Source of the DNA: Thalassolituus sp. UBA1087
GTDB taxonomy: Bacteria; Pseudomonadota; Gammaproteobacteria; Pseudomonadales; Oceanobacteraceae
DNA: 64,000 bases
Assembly: GCA_002314145.1 (NCBI GenBank)
Contig: DCCG01000032.1
Location: 1 to 64,000, forward strand
Direction: 5' to 3'
Position 1 is the stretch's first letter; every line of letters starts with the position of its first letter. Both the position numbers and the translations under genes were made by a program. The notes beneath the pieces are model-generated. The model made no database searches. It was not told where the DNA came from and saw only the letters and a program-made list of their open reading frames with translations. This document shows, piece by piece, positions 51,892 to 60,442 of this stretch.

Positions 51892-54878
51892 AACCGAACC
51901 GTGTCCTGTTAACAGCGGCATCCGCGATATTTTCTGCTCAGGTAATGGCCGGACAGGCTGTTTTCTATGTGACTGAAGACGGCTCTGCCGTTCGTGATCT
52001 GGCAGTGGCTGTCGATGGTCAGAAGAAGCTGGTGAGTTCTTCCGGCTTCGTCGTGTTTGATATTGATGGTGGCGAGCACACTGTTGAACTGAGTAAATAT
52101 GGCGAGTGGATGGGGGAATTTGATTTCTCGACCCAGGCCAGTGAACAGAATGCCGAAGTTCAGGTGGAAATGATTGCCGGTGAAGCCATGCCGGAAATCA
52201 ATGTATATACCCCTGGCAGTGAAGAAGTCGCTGTTGTGGGTCAGCTGTCTGGTTTTCTGCAATCAGAAGAGACAGGTGGCCCGGTTGCCGGCGCACGCGT
52301 TTCGATTGCTGGCAGTGAACAGGGTGTCATGACCGATGAAGACGGCTTCTTCAGTTTTGAACTCCCCCGTGGTGAATACTCACTGGTTATTAATCACCCG
52401 AATTACGGTGAGCGCGATGTTAACGACGTTCGCGTGATGGGTAATGTTAATACCGGTGTGAACCTGACCATGAGCATGTCCGGAGACGGCATGATTGAAG
52501 AAGTGGTAGCGGTTGGTTCTTATATTCCGTCAACGGCTACGGCACAGGAACGTGATTCATCCGCGGTATTGGATGCCATTGGTTCAGAGCAGATGGCTCG
52601 ATTTGGTGATTCCTCTGCTGCGTCTGCACTGAACCGTGTTGCGGGTGTATCGGTTGTTGGTGGTCAGTATGCCGTGGTTCGTGGTATGGGGGGACGTTAT
52701 ATCGCTTCCCGTCTGAATGGCAGTCTTATGCCAAGTACCGACCCAATGAAGCGTGATGTACCACTGGATCTGTTCCCGGCTTCTGTGCTGGGAGGTATTG
52801 ATATTCAGAAAAGCTTCACCCCGGATATGCCGGGCGATGCAACTGGTGGTGCCATTTTGATGAGTACCAAAGGACTACCAGACGAAACCATATCCAAAGC
52901 ATCGATTACTCTGGGCATGAATGACCGTACAACCTTTTCTCAGATCGGCAGTTACCAGGGTGGTGATACGGATTTCCTCGGTTATGACGATGGTACCCGT
53001 GAAATGCCGGGTTATGCTGACAGCCTGACAAATGGCGGCCGTAACAGCATTAACTACTGCGGCAATCCAAATCAATGTCTTGTGCAAGGTAGTGATGAAG
53101 CGATTAATTTTGGTACTTCTTTCGAAAATATTTATGTAGCAAAAGTGGCAGAGGCGAAACCCGAACGTGGTTTCTCAATCAGTACTGGCCACTTATACGA
53201 TTCCGGTGCCGGCTATTATGGCGCTTTCCAATACAAAGATAAGTGGACTGCTCGTCACGATGCCAAGCTGAACTCCTCCAGCGCAAGCGGTACCTATGAG
53301 CGCTCACAGCGTAAGGTGGATGTCACCGGTTATTTCGTCGCTGGCATCGAAGGTAATGCCTATGATGTGACCAGTAAGACCATTCTGCTGCGTAAAACGG
53401 ACGATACCGTTAAAACGGAAAGTGTTTATAACGATTCCCTCGATCAGGATGTCAGTAATGTTACTTTGCAATGGGTCGAGCGCCAGTATTTAGGTCAACA
53501 GTTTTCCGGTGGTTTTTACTTTGATGGTATCAGCACGGATGAAGTTAAATGGCGTGTCGGTGTAGCGCAGACATCTCGTTATGAGCCGGATCGCCGTAGC
53601 TACGAGTTTATTAACGGTAATATTCTGGCTGGTGGTCTTGAACGCCGTTTCTCGGAGCTGACGGAAGACTCGTTCGATCTTGGACTGGATTACACTACCG
53701 AGATGACTTTGGGTGATACCACCTTCCTTGAACTGAAAGCTGGTCTGGATTATTCCAGTAAAGACCGTACCGTGGATATGGGCCGTTTTGGTATTGTGAC
53801 ACTGGATTTCGCCAACGCTGATCAGACCGGATCTCTGGAAGATATTCTGGACCGGGATGCATTTGAGAACAGTACGTATGGTTTTACTACCCGTACAGAC
53901 CCTACCGATAACTATGAAGCGACCAGTGAAATCTCAGCAGGGTATCTGTCCGGTAAAATCGATTTGGGCGACTGGTCTCTGCTGGCTGGTGGGCGCTACG
54001 AAGACTTTACTCAGGAACTGAAATACCCATATGCCAATGATGGCCCTATTAAGAACTCCCTTGATGATGACGCCATTCTGCCAGCAGTATCGGCCAGCTA
54101 CCGTCTCAACGAAGAGTGGCAGTTCCGGGCTAGTGTGACCAATACTGTGTCACGCCCTGGTATTACCGAGCGTTCTTCTTCTGCTCAGTACGATCCGGAG
54201 ACGGATGATCCTCTGATCGGTAACCCTGACCTGGAAATCTCTGACATCACTAACTTTGATCTGCGTGCTGAATATTACCTTTCTGAGGAAGAAAGTATTA
54301 CGCTGGCATTCTTTAATAAAGTGGTTGATGCACCAATCGAGCGTACTGTGGCAAATGGCGATGGTAACGCTGCAGATGGCTATACCTTCCGAAATGAAGA
54401 CTCTGCTGACATTAGTGGTATCGAGCTGGACTTCCGTAAAAATATTATTGATTCCGATAGCTGGACTGGATTCCTCTCCGGAAACATTTCTTACATTGAT
54501 TCGGAAGTAACACTGGAAGCTGAGTCGGCTCAGCTCGAAAAACGGTCTTCCCGAGAATTACAGGGACAATCTGATTATCTGGCAAATATTCAACTTGGTT
54601 TTGATCACCTCCCGAGCGGGCAGTCCGTTACTTTCCTGGCCAACTACTTCAGTGATCGTATTTATGCAACTTCCCGCGGCGATATCGATAATGAAATGGA
54701 AGATGGTCGTGTGACCGTGGATATGGTTTATCGCTGGGATTACAGTGATACTCTGATCTTTAAAGGCAAGGCTAATAATGTTACTGACGCCAAAGTGTCT
54801 TATTCACAGGGCGATAATGAAATTGAAAGTTATTACAACGGACGGAATTTCACAGCATCTGCTGAGTATATATTCTGA
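51888..54878 (+). CDS. TonB-dependent outer-membrane receptor with carboxypeptidase-regulatory-like domain
   Basis: The protein has 996 residues with a signal peptide ending VMA-GQ. An N-terminal beta domain (25-110) is followed by a carboxypeptidase-D-regulatory-like domain at about 116-185 (VAGARVSIAGSEQGVMTDEDGFFSFELPRG). The plug is at about 225-330 (SVVGGQYAVVRGMGGRYIASRLNG, GGIDIQKSFTPDMPGDATGGAILMSTKG). A 22-strand barrel ends in FTASAEYIF. It imports a large ligand using TonB energy. It has its own complete TonB system and a beta-helix lipoprotein downstream. It is not a recognised siderophore type; phosphate-linked regulation is suggested by upstream repeats. Confidence 0.94.
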   Translation: MKPNRVLLTAASAIFSAQVMAGQAVFYVTEDGSAVRDLAVAVDGQKKLVSSSGFVVFDIDGGEHTVELSKYGEWMGEFDFSTQASEQNAEVQVEMIAGEAMPEINVYTPGSEEVAVVGQLSGFLQSEETGGPVAGARVSIAGSEQGVMTDEDGFFSFELPRGEYSLVINHPNYGERDVNDVRVMGNVNTGVNLTMSMSGDGMIEEVVAVGSYIPSTATAQERDSSAVLDAIGSEQMARFGDSSAASALNRVAGVSVVGGQYAVVRGMGGRYIASRLNGSLMPSTDPMKRDVPLDLFPASVLGGIDIQKSFTPDMPGDATGGAILMSTKGLPDETISKASITLGMNDRTTFSQIGSYQGGDTDFLGYDDGTREMPGYADSLTNGGRNSINYCGNPNQCLVQGSDEAINFGTSFENIYVAKVAEAKPERGFSISTGHLYDSGAGYYGAFQYKDKWTARHDAKLNSSSASGTYERSQRKVDVTGYFVAGIEGNAYDVTSKTILLRKTDDTVKTESVYNDSLDQDVSNVTLQWVERQYLGQQFSGGFYFDGISTDEVKWRVGVAQTSRYEPDRRSYEFINGNILAGGLERRFSELTEDSFDLGLDYTTEMTLGDTTFLELKAGLDYSSKDRTVDMGRFGIVTLDFANADQTGSLEDILDRDAFENSTYGFTTRTDPTDNYEATSEISAGYLSGKIDLGDWSLLAGGRYEDFTQELKYPYANDGPIKNSLDDDAILPAVSASYRLNEEWQFRASVTNTVSRPGITERSSSAQYDPETDDPLIGNPDLEISDITNFDLRAEYYLSEEESITLAFFNKVVDAPIERTVANGDGNAADGYTFRNEDSADISGIELDFRKNIIDSDSWTGFLSGNISYIDSEVTLEAESAQLEKRSSRELQGQSDYLANIQLGFDHLPSGQSVTFLANYFSDRIYATSRGDIDNEMEDGRVTVDMVYRWDYSDTLIFKGKANNVTDAKVSYSQGDNEIESYYNGRNFTASAEYIF

Positions 54879-54882
54879 TTTC

Positions 54883-54911
54883 TTGTCATCTTTTTGTAAT
54901 TTAGCTGTGTG
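54883..54911 (+). promoter_or_regulatory. PhoB-box-like triple repeat upstream of the lipoprotein
   Basis: TTGTCAT-cttt-TTGTAAT-ttag-CTGTGTG gives three 7-mers on an 11-bp period, with a GACTAT -10-like element 10 bp after the second. It is placed between the receptor and the lipoprotein, giving the latter its own promoter. Confidence 0.4.
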
Positions 54912-54956
54912 ACTATGCAGCTTCTTTTAAAAACTCCACTAATAGGGGAAAGTTAA

Positions 54957-56444
54957 ATGGAACTGAAAAAAAGCTACCTGGCAGTCGCTTTAATGGCGGC
55001 AACTCTCGTTGGCTGTGGCAGTGATGACGACGACAATGACAATAACACTGGTGGTAACGGCGGTGGTTCTTCGGCCTCTTTCGTCTCCTGTGATGGAGAT
55101 ACCTGTACTTTGTCCGGTACCATCGATGAAGACTACACGCTGACAGCTGACAAAACCTGGCTGCTGCGTGGCTTCGTGAAAGTTGGTTACGGTAATGGCG
55201 GCGTAAACAACGCAGCTGACGTTGCTTCCCTGAAAGCCAACGGTGCGACTCTGACCATTGAAGCCGGTACTCACGTCCGCGCTTATAATGATGGTGTTCT
55301 GCTGGTAACCCGTGGCTCCAAACTTGAAGCAGTTGGTACTGCAGCTGAGCCGATCACTTTCTCTTCCTACCAGGATGAAGACTTTGATGGTATGGGCGAA
55401 TGGGGCGGTGTGATCGTTCAGGGTTTCGCTCCACAGTATGGCGCCGGTAACACTGGTGCATGTTTCGAAGGTAACACTGACGAAGTTTGTAACGTAGTGG
55501 GTGAAGGCGGTACTGGCGTAGGTTTCTATGGTGGTAATGATCCAGCTGATGACAGTGGTACCATCTCTTACGTTCGTATTGCTGAAGCCGGCAAGGTCGC
55601 TGGTCCTAATAACGAAATCAATGGTCTGACTCTGCAGGGTGTTGGTCACGGTACGACTATCGATTATGTTCAGGTTCATAATAATCTGGATGACGGTATT
55701 GAATGGTTTGGTGGTACTGTTAACGTAACGCATGCTGTTCTGACTGGTAACGATGACGACGATATCGATTTCGATACTGGCTACAAAGGTAATGTTCAGT
55801 TTGCAATCGTTCGTAAAAATCCGACCGCAACTGGCCCTAGTGGCAGCAATGACCCTCGCGGTATCGAAGCTAACTCTTCTGATGAGGAGTACGTTCCTCA
55901 GACTGAAGGTGCTCTGGCTAACATCACGATTGTTGGTTCAGAAGTGAATAAGGCTGCGAACTCCAAGGGTGATACTGGTCAGCCTGGTATGCGCCTGCGT
56001 GGTTCTTTGACAGCCCGCATTTACAACTCTGCGGTCATTAACTTTACCGACTGTGTGCGTATTGATGACTCTAATACGGATAACGACGATTCAACGACTG
56101 GTGCTGGCATGCCATCGGGGATCGACAGTGTCTCCAACGTAACTCTGACTAACGTTGTTGGCCAGTGTGATGATGACTTCTACGCCAAGCGTGATGCGGA
56201 TACTGAAAACGGTAATGTCGGTGCTGCAACTGTCACTCTGGATGCTGCCGCTGCTCTGACTGCTCCTGCCGGTGCAGTATCTGTTGCAGCCTGGGCGCCG
56301 GTTGATAACGGTTCAGGTTTCGCTTTTGAGAACACTGACTACATCGGTGCGGTTGAGCCAGGTACTGCTGCTGCAGATGCATGGTGGGCTGGCTGGATTA
56401 TCCCGGGATCTCTCGATGGTATCGAGACTCAGGGTCAAGATTAA
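54957..56444 (+). CDS. Beta-helix lipoprotein associated with a TonB receptor
   Basis: The protein has 495 residues with lipobox LVGC (Cys20) and a poly-Asp/Asn/Gly linker. The body is a right-handed beta-helix-like run: GVIVQGFAPQYG, GTISYVRIAEAGK, NGLTLQGVGHGTTIDYVQVHNNLDDGIEWFGGTVNVTHAVLTGNDDDDIDFD and so on, with acidic patches. Homologues next to TonB-dependent receptors are often misannotated as serine/threonine kinases; I see no kinase motif. It probably helps capture the receptor's ligand at the cell surface. AGGGGA precedes ATG 54957. A UUCG-loop terminator follows. Confidence 0.86.
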   Translation: MELKKSYLAVALMAATLVGCGSDDDDNDNNTGGNGGGSSASFVSCDGDTCTLSGTIDEDYTLTADKTWLLRGFVKVGYGNGGVNNAADVASLKANGATLTIEAGTHVRAYNDGVLLVTRGSKLEAVGTAAEPITFSSYQDEDFDGMGEWGGVIVQGFAPQYGAGNTGACFEGNTDEVCNVVGEGGTGVGFYGGNDPADDSGTISYVRIAEAGKVAGPNNEINGLTLQGVGHGTTIDYVQVHNNLDDGIEWFGGTVNVTHAVLTGNDDDDIDFDTGYKGNVQFAIVRKNPTATGPSGSNDPRGIEANSSDEEYVPQTEGALANITIVGSEVNKAANSKGDTGQPGMRLRGSLTARIYNSAVINFTDCVRIDDSNTDNDDSTTGAGMPSGIDSVSNVTLTNVVGQCDDDFYAKRDADTENGNVGAATVTLDAAAALTAPAGAVSVAAWAPVDNGSGFAFENTDYIGAVEPGTAAADAWWAGWIIPGSLDGIETQGQD

Positions 56445-56480
56445 TCGTTAAGATACAGTTCTTACGATTAACTCACTAAG

Positions 56481-56505
56481 CGGCGCCTTCGGGCGCCGTT
56501 TTTGT
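56481..56505 (+). terminator. Strong terminator with UUCG tetraloop
   Basis: CGGCGCC-TTCG-GGCGCCG is followed by TTTTTG, 36 bp after the lipoprotein stop. Confidence 0.92.
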
Positions 56506-56573
56506 TATTTCTCCTTCCAAGCAATTTGCCTCTATTGCTTATCCCTGAGGCCTCGGTGTCATAAGCGGCCTCC

Positions 56574-56618
56574 CAGTCATATTTCTGAAACTTTTCTGTC
56601 ATGTAATAGAACTGTCAC
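56574..56618 (+). promoter_or_regulatory. Tandem PhoB-box-like repeats upstream of the TonB operon
   Basis: CAGTCAT, CTGAAAC and CTGTCAT at 56574, 56585 and 56596 keep an 11-bp period. An overlapping ATGTAAT-agaa-CTGTCAC (56601-56618) matches the 7-4-7 box at 15 of 18 positions, and TATCGT follows 10 bp later. It is close to the start at 56695. Confidence 0.5.
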
Positions 56619-56694
56619 AGAGCTGCAGTATCGTGCGCTCTGAATTTGGGGAACCTGCATGGGCAGGGCTAATAGATTAATTCAGGTGTTAAAT

Positions 56695-57477
56695 ATGCAA
56701 CTGCAAACTCGCAGCCTTCTGGCAGCCGCTGTGCTCTCAGCTGGCGTAGTGTTCGGTGCTTCTGCAGCCTCAGTCGACAGTGCGCTGGATAAAGGCGTAG
56801 ATCGCGCTGTTAAAGCTCAGAAGTCTCAGCAAACGATTGATTCCATCGATGACAGCATCCGTTCTGCGGAGCGCGAATACCGGGGTCTGATCAAAGAAAA
56901 TGATGGTCTCAAGGTATACATCCAGCAGTTGGATAAGCAGCTCGCCGCACAGCGCGAGGAGATGGACAGTATCGAAGACAGCATTGAGAAAGTCACACTG
57001 GTTGAACGCCAGATCACCCCTCTGATGCTGCGTATGATTGATTCTATTGACCAGTTTGTTGCCGCGGATGTGCCTTTCCTGAAGGAAGAGCGTACCGCAC
57101 GGGTTAACAAGCTGAAGGATCTGATGGGGCGTTCAGATGTCACGGTAGCGGAAAAATACCGCAAGGTGATGGATGCTTACCAGGCCGAGGTGGATTATGG
57201 CCGTACGATTGAATCTTACCGTGGTTCGCTGGATGTTAACGGCGAAGAGCGTGAGGTTGATTTCCTGCGTGTTGGCCGTATTGCTCTGGTATATCAGTCT
57301 CTCGATGGTCAGGACCTGGGGGTCTGGAATACCGCTGCTAATGAGTGGCAGACCCTGGATTCTTCCTACAAAAGCAAGCTGATGGCGGGTATCCGTATTG
57401 CCCGTGAACAGGCAGCCCCTGATCTGATTAAAGTACCGGTCGCTGCCCCTGTTGCAGCTCAAGTGGAGGCCAACTGA
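56695..57477 (+). CDS. DUF3450 family periplasmic protein of a TonB system
   Basis: The protein has 260 residues with a signal peptide ending ASA-ASV. Residues 30-130 are a long coiled coil (SQQTIDSIDDSIRSAEREYRGLIKENDGLKVYIQQLDKQLAAQREEMDSIEDS). Then come LVERQITPLMLRMIDSIDQFVAADVPFLKEER and WNTAANEWQTLDSSYKSKLMAGIRIAR, which are DUF3450 hallmarks. It is the first of six genes ordered as in Vibrio and Shewanella TonB2-type systems. The ATG at 56695 is preferred to one at 56659 because it gives a normal signal peptide and has CAGGTG. It overlaps the next gene in TGATG. Confidence 0.9.
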   Translation: MQLQTRSLLAAAVLSAGVVFGASAASVDSALDKGVDRAVKAQKSQQTIDSIDDSIRSAEREYRGLIKENDGLKVYIQQLDKQLAAQREEMDSIEDSIEKVTLVERQITPLMLRMIDSIDQFVAADVPFLKEERTARVNKLKDLMGRSDVTVAEKYRKVMDAYQAEVDYGRTIESYRGSLDVNGEEREVDFLRVGRIALVYQSLDGQDLGVWNTAANEWQTLDSSYKSKLMAGIRIAREQAAPDLIKVPVAAPVAAQVEAN

Positions 57478-58850
57478 TGAAACTGCGTAATGTATTTTTA
57501 GCCGCCGCTGCGACTCTGAGCATGAGCATGCCTGCGATGGCAGCTGAGCCTGTCAGTGTTGACGATTTGTTGAGCCTGGTGAAACAGGGTCAGGCCCGTG
57601 ATGATAAAGCGTTTCAGCAGCGTATCGCTGAGTTTAAAGCCTCAAAGGCACAACAGGAGCGCCTGGTTGCGGAAGCTAAAGCTGAACGTACCCGGCTGGA
57701 ACAGGAAAGTGCCAATAAAGAAAAAGCATTTCAGGAAAACGAAACTGAAATCGCTGAAGCTCAACAACGTCTGACCAACCGTATGGGTTCACTGAAAGAA
57801 CTGTTCGGGGTGCTGCAACAGGTGGCTGGCGATACTAAATCGGTATTTGAAGGTTCAGTCGTCAGCTCGGAACTGCCGGGTCGCGAAGCTTTCCTGACAG
57901 ATCTGATCAAAACCGCAGGCTCGACCTCGAAACTGCCTTCCATCGAAAACCTCGAGCAACTGTGGTTTGAGATGCAGCGTGAAATGACTTACAGCGGCCG
58001 TATTGCCAGCTATCAGGCAGATGTTGTGATGCCATCCGGCGAAACCGTCACCAAAGATATTACCCGTATTGGCGGTTTTAACGCCGTCGCTGATGGCAAA
58101 TTCCTGAACTGGGATCTGGAAGCAAGCCGTCTGGTGGAGCTGGATAAACAGCCTGGTGGCCGTTACACCGGCCCGATTTCAGACCTGGAAAATGCCAGTG
58201 GTTCTGAGCTGACCGGTTTCTGGGTTGACCCTTCCCGTGGTCAGCTGCTGAAAATTATGGGGCAGTCGCCGGAACTGGGTGACCGCGTCGATCAGGGTGG
58301 TGTTGTTGGTTACATCATTCTGGCGCTGGGCGCTATCGGTGTCCTGCTGGCGATCTGGCGCATGATTGTTCTGTACAGCGAAGGCAACAAAATCAAGTCT
58401 CAGATGAAGTCTGAAACGGCCAACGAAAATAACGCACTGGGTCGTGTAATGGCTGTCTTTAACGCCAATAAAGATGCCGATACCGAAACACTGGAGCTGC
58501 ATTTAGGTGAAGCCATTGCCGCTGAAATTCCCCGTCTGACCCGGGCGATCGGCTGGATCAAAATCATCTCTGTGGTTGCCCCTCTGCTCGGTCTGCTGGG
58601 TACCGTAACCGGTATGATTGACGTGTTTGAAACCATGTCCCTGTTCGGCACCGGCGACCCTAAACTGATGGCGGGCGGTATTTCTCAGGCACTGGTAACA
58701 ACCGTTCTGGGTCTGGTTGCAGCGATCCCTTGTGTGTTCCTGCATACGCTGACCAACAACCGTTCCCGTGAACTGATGATGATCCTGGAAGAACGCGCTA
58801 CCGGTATTCTGGCGCGCCAGGCGGAACAGCAACACTCTAAGGCGGCGTAA
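57477..58850 (+). CDS. TtpC-like MotA/TolQ/ExbB proton-channel protein
   Basis: The protein has 457 residues with a signal peptide, a coiled-coil periplasmic region (residues 40-110) and three membrane segments near 280, 385 and 410. The MotA/TolQ/ExbB core is IISVVAPLLGLLGTVTGMIDVFETMSLFGTGDPKLMAGGISQALVTTVLGLVAAIPCVFLH. TtpC proteins of Vibrio-type TonB2 systems have the same long periplasmic extension and are needed to energise particular receptors. It shares TGATG with the upstream gene and is followed by exbB at 7 bp. Confidence 0.92.
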   Translation: MKLRNVFLAAAATLSMSMPAMAAEPVSVDDLLSLVKQGQARDDKAFQQRIAEFKASKAQQERLVAEAKAERTRLEQESANKEKAFQENETEIAEAQQRLTNRMGSLKELFGVLQQVAGDTKSVFEGSVVSSELPGREAFLTDLIKTAGSTSKLPSIENLEQLWFEMQREMTYSGRIASYQADVVMPSGETVTKDITRIGGFNAVADGKFLNWDLEASRLVELDKQPGGRYTGPISDLENASGSELTGFWVDPSRGQLLKIMGQSPELGDRVDQGGVVGYIILALGAIGVLLAIWRMIVLYSEGNKIKSQMKSETANENNALGRVMAVFNANKDADTETLELHLGEAIAAEIPRLTRAIGWIKIISVVAPLLGLLGTVTGMIDVFETMSLFGTGDPKLMAGGISQALVTTVLGLVAAIPCVFLHTLTNNRSRELMMILEERATGILARQAEQQHSKAA

Positions 58851-58856
58851 ATCGCA

Positions 58857-59378
58857 ATGTTCACAGAATTATACGAGCCGGTATATCTGTTCTTTGAGCG
58901 GGGAGGGGAAGTCCTCTTCGCCATCATGGGGCTGATATTTATCCTCTGGCTGATGGTACTGGAACGCACGGCTTACTTTGCTTTTGTGTATCGCAATCAT
59001 GTGAAAAACGCGATTCGCGAATGGGAAGCGCGCACTGAGCGCACTTCCTGGACTGCACACCAGATCCGCCAGGAAATCATTGCGCGTATGGGCTCAGAAA
59101 TGTCAGCCGGTATGTCGACCATCAAGATGCTGGTCGGTCTTGCCCCGCTGTTTGGTCTGCTGGGTACGGTATACGGCATGATTGAAGTATTCGATGTGAT
59201 GGCATTTTTTGGTAACGGCAGCCCCAAAGCAATGGCATCCGGTATATCCAAAGCCACTATTCCGACCATGGCCGGGATGGTAGGTGCACTGACCGGGGTA
59301 TTTGCCCAGTCAATACTGGATCGTTATATCAAGCGTAAACAGGTCCATCTTGAAGACCAGTTAACTTTTGACCACTAA
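58857..59378 (+). CDS. exbB: Biopolymer transport protein ExbB2
   Basis: The protein has 173 residues with three membrane segments. The MotA/TolQ/ExbB domain is MSAGMSTIKMLVGLAPLFGLLGTVYGMIEVFDVMAFFGNGSPKAMASGISKATIPTMAGMVGALTGVF. It forms the proton channel that powers TonB with ExbD. It is shorter than E. coli ExbB (244), as usual for the second ExbB in these operons. It is in frame between ttpC-like and exbD genes with small gaps. Confidence 0.92.
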   Translation: MFTELYEPVYLFFERGGEVLFAIMGLIFILWLMVLERTAYFAFVYRNHVKNAIREWEARTERTSWTAHQIRQEIIARMGSEMSAGMSTIKMLVGLAPLFGLLGTVYGMIEVFDVMAFFGNGSPKAMASGISKATIPTMAGMVGALTGVFAQSILDRYIKRKQVHLEDQLTFDH

Positions 59379-59393
59379 ATTGGAAGTAATGTT

Positions 59394-59801
59394 ATGAGAC
59401 GTGGTTTTTCTAATATGTCTGCTCAGGCAGAAGAAGGCGAAATCGATATTACGCCAATGCTTGACGTGGTTTTTATCATGCTGATTTTCTTCATTGTGAC
59501 GGCATCTTTTGTCAAAGAAACCGGTATTGAAGTGAATCGCCCGGATGCCAGCACGTCCCAGGCGAAACCGCGCGCGAATATTCTCATCGCCATTAATGAT
59601 ATGGGAGAGATCTGGATTGATAAGCGCCGGGTCGATGAAAGTCAGGTACGTGCCAACATTGAGCGTATGCATGCCGAAAACCCTCAGGGAACGGTAGTGA
59701 TCCAGGCCGATGAAGAAGCCAAAACGCGCCTGTTAGTGGCCGTGATGGATGCTGCCCGGGCAGCGGGTGTATACGACGTATCACTGGCAACGGAGAACTG
59801 A
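59394..59801 (+). CDS. exbD: Biopolymer transport protein ExbD
   Basis: The protein has 135 residues with a single N-terminal membrane segment, IDITPMLDVVFIMLIFFIVTASF, that carries the essential proton-conducting Asp. A periplasmic domain follows (VDESQVRANIERMHAENPQGTVVIQADEEAKTRLLVAVMDAARAAGVYDVSLAT). GGAAGT lies before the ATG. The stop is 2 bp before the tonB ATG. Confidence 0.93.
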   Translation: MRRGFSNMSAQAEEGEIDITPMLDVVFIMLIFFIVTASFVKETGIEVNRPDASTSQAKPRANILIAINDMGEIWIDKRRVDESQVRANIERMHAENPQGTVVIQADEEAKTRLLVAVMDAARAAGVYDVSLATEN

Positions 59802-59803
59802 TA

Positions 59804-60427
59804 ATGCAATCCGTTATGCTTCGCTTCGGCGCTGCACTGGCGGTTGCCGCAGTTGCAACCTTCGGCGTGTTCTGGATGATGCAGAGCCTGATCAGCAGTG
59901 GTGGTTCGGTTCTTAATGAACAGGACTACGGCCGCATTCAGAATTTCGTTATGAGTAAACCTGATGACGATGTTCAGACCAAAGACCGTAAGCCGAAGAA
60001 GCCACCTACGCCACCGCAGGAACCGCCACAGCCTGATATGCCGAAACCGGATATCGCCAAAGCAGATACGGCCGCATTCGATGTGGGCGGTTTTGACCTG
60101 GGTGCCGATTTGAATGTGGATGCCGGTCTGAGCGGTGGTACCGGGGATGGTGAATATCTGCCGATAGTTAAAGTGGCACCGAACTATCCGCGCCGGGCAG
60201 CACAGAAAGGTATTGAAGGTTATGTGGTTGTTGAATTTACCGTAACCACACTGGGGACGGTCGTCGATCCTGTGGTGATTGAAGCACAACCACCTGGTAT
60301 TTTTGACCGTGCGGCGACCCGCGCAGTGACCAAATTCAAATACAAGCCAAAAATGGAAAATGGTAAGCCAATCGAAGTAAAAGGCGTACGTAACATTATC
60401 CGTTTTGAACTCGACAAAAGCCGTTAA
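59804..60427 (+). CDS. tonB: TonB family energy transducer
   Basis: The protein has 207 residues. One membrane segment at the N-terminus is followed by a short Pro-rich spacer (PKKPPTPPQEPPQPDMPKPD), much shorter than in E. coli TonB. The C-terminal domain is VAPNYPRRAAQKGIEGYVVVEFTVTTLGTVVDPVVIEAQPPGIFDRAATRAVTKFKYKP, which binds TonB boxes. The stop is followed after 15 bp by the TPR gene. It is the cognate transducer for the receptor at 51888, by position. Confidence 0.93.
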   Translation: MQSVMLRFGAALAVAAVATFGVFWMMQSLISSGGSVLNEQDYGRIQNFVMSKPDDDVQTKDRKPKKPPTPPQEPPQPDMPKPDIAKADTAAFDVGGFDLGADLNVDAGLSGGTGDGEYLPIVKVAPNYPRRAAQKGIEGYVVVEFTVTTLGTVVDPVVIEAQPPGIFDRAATRAVTKFKYKPKMENGKPIEVKGVRNIIRFELDKSR

Positions 60428-60442
60428 CAGCGGGAGGTGAGT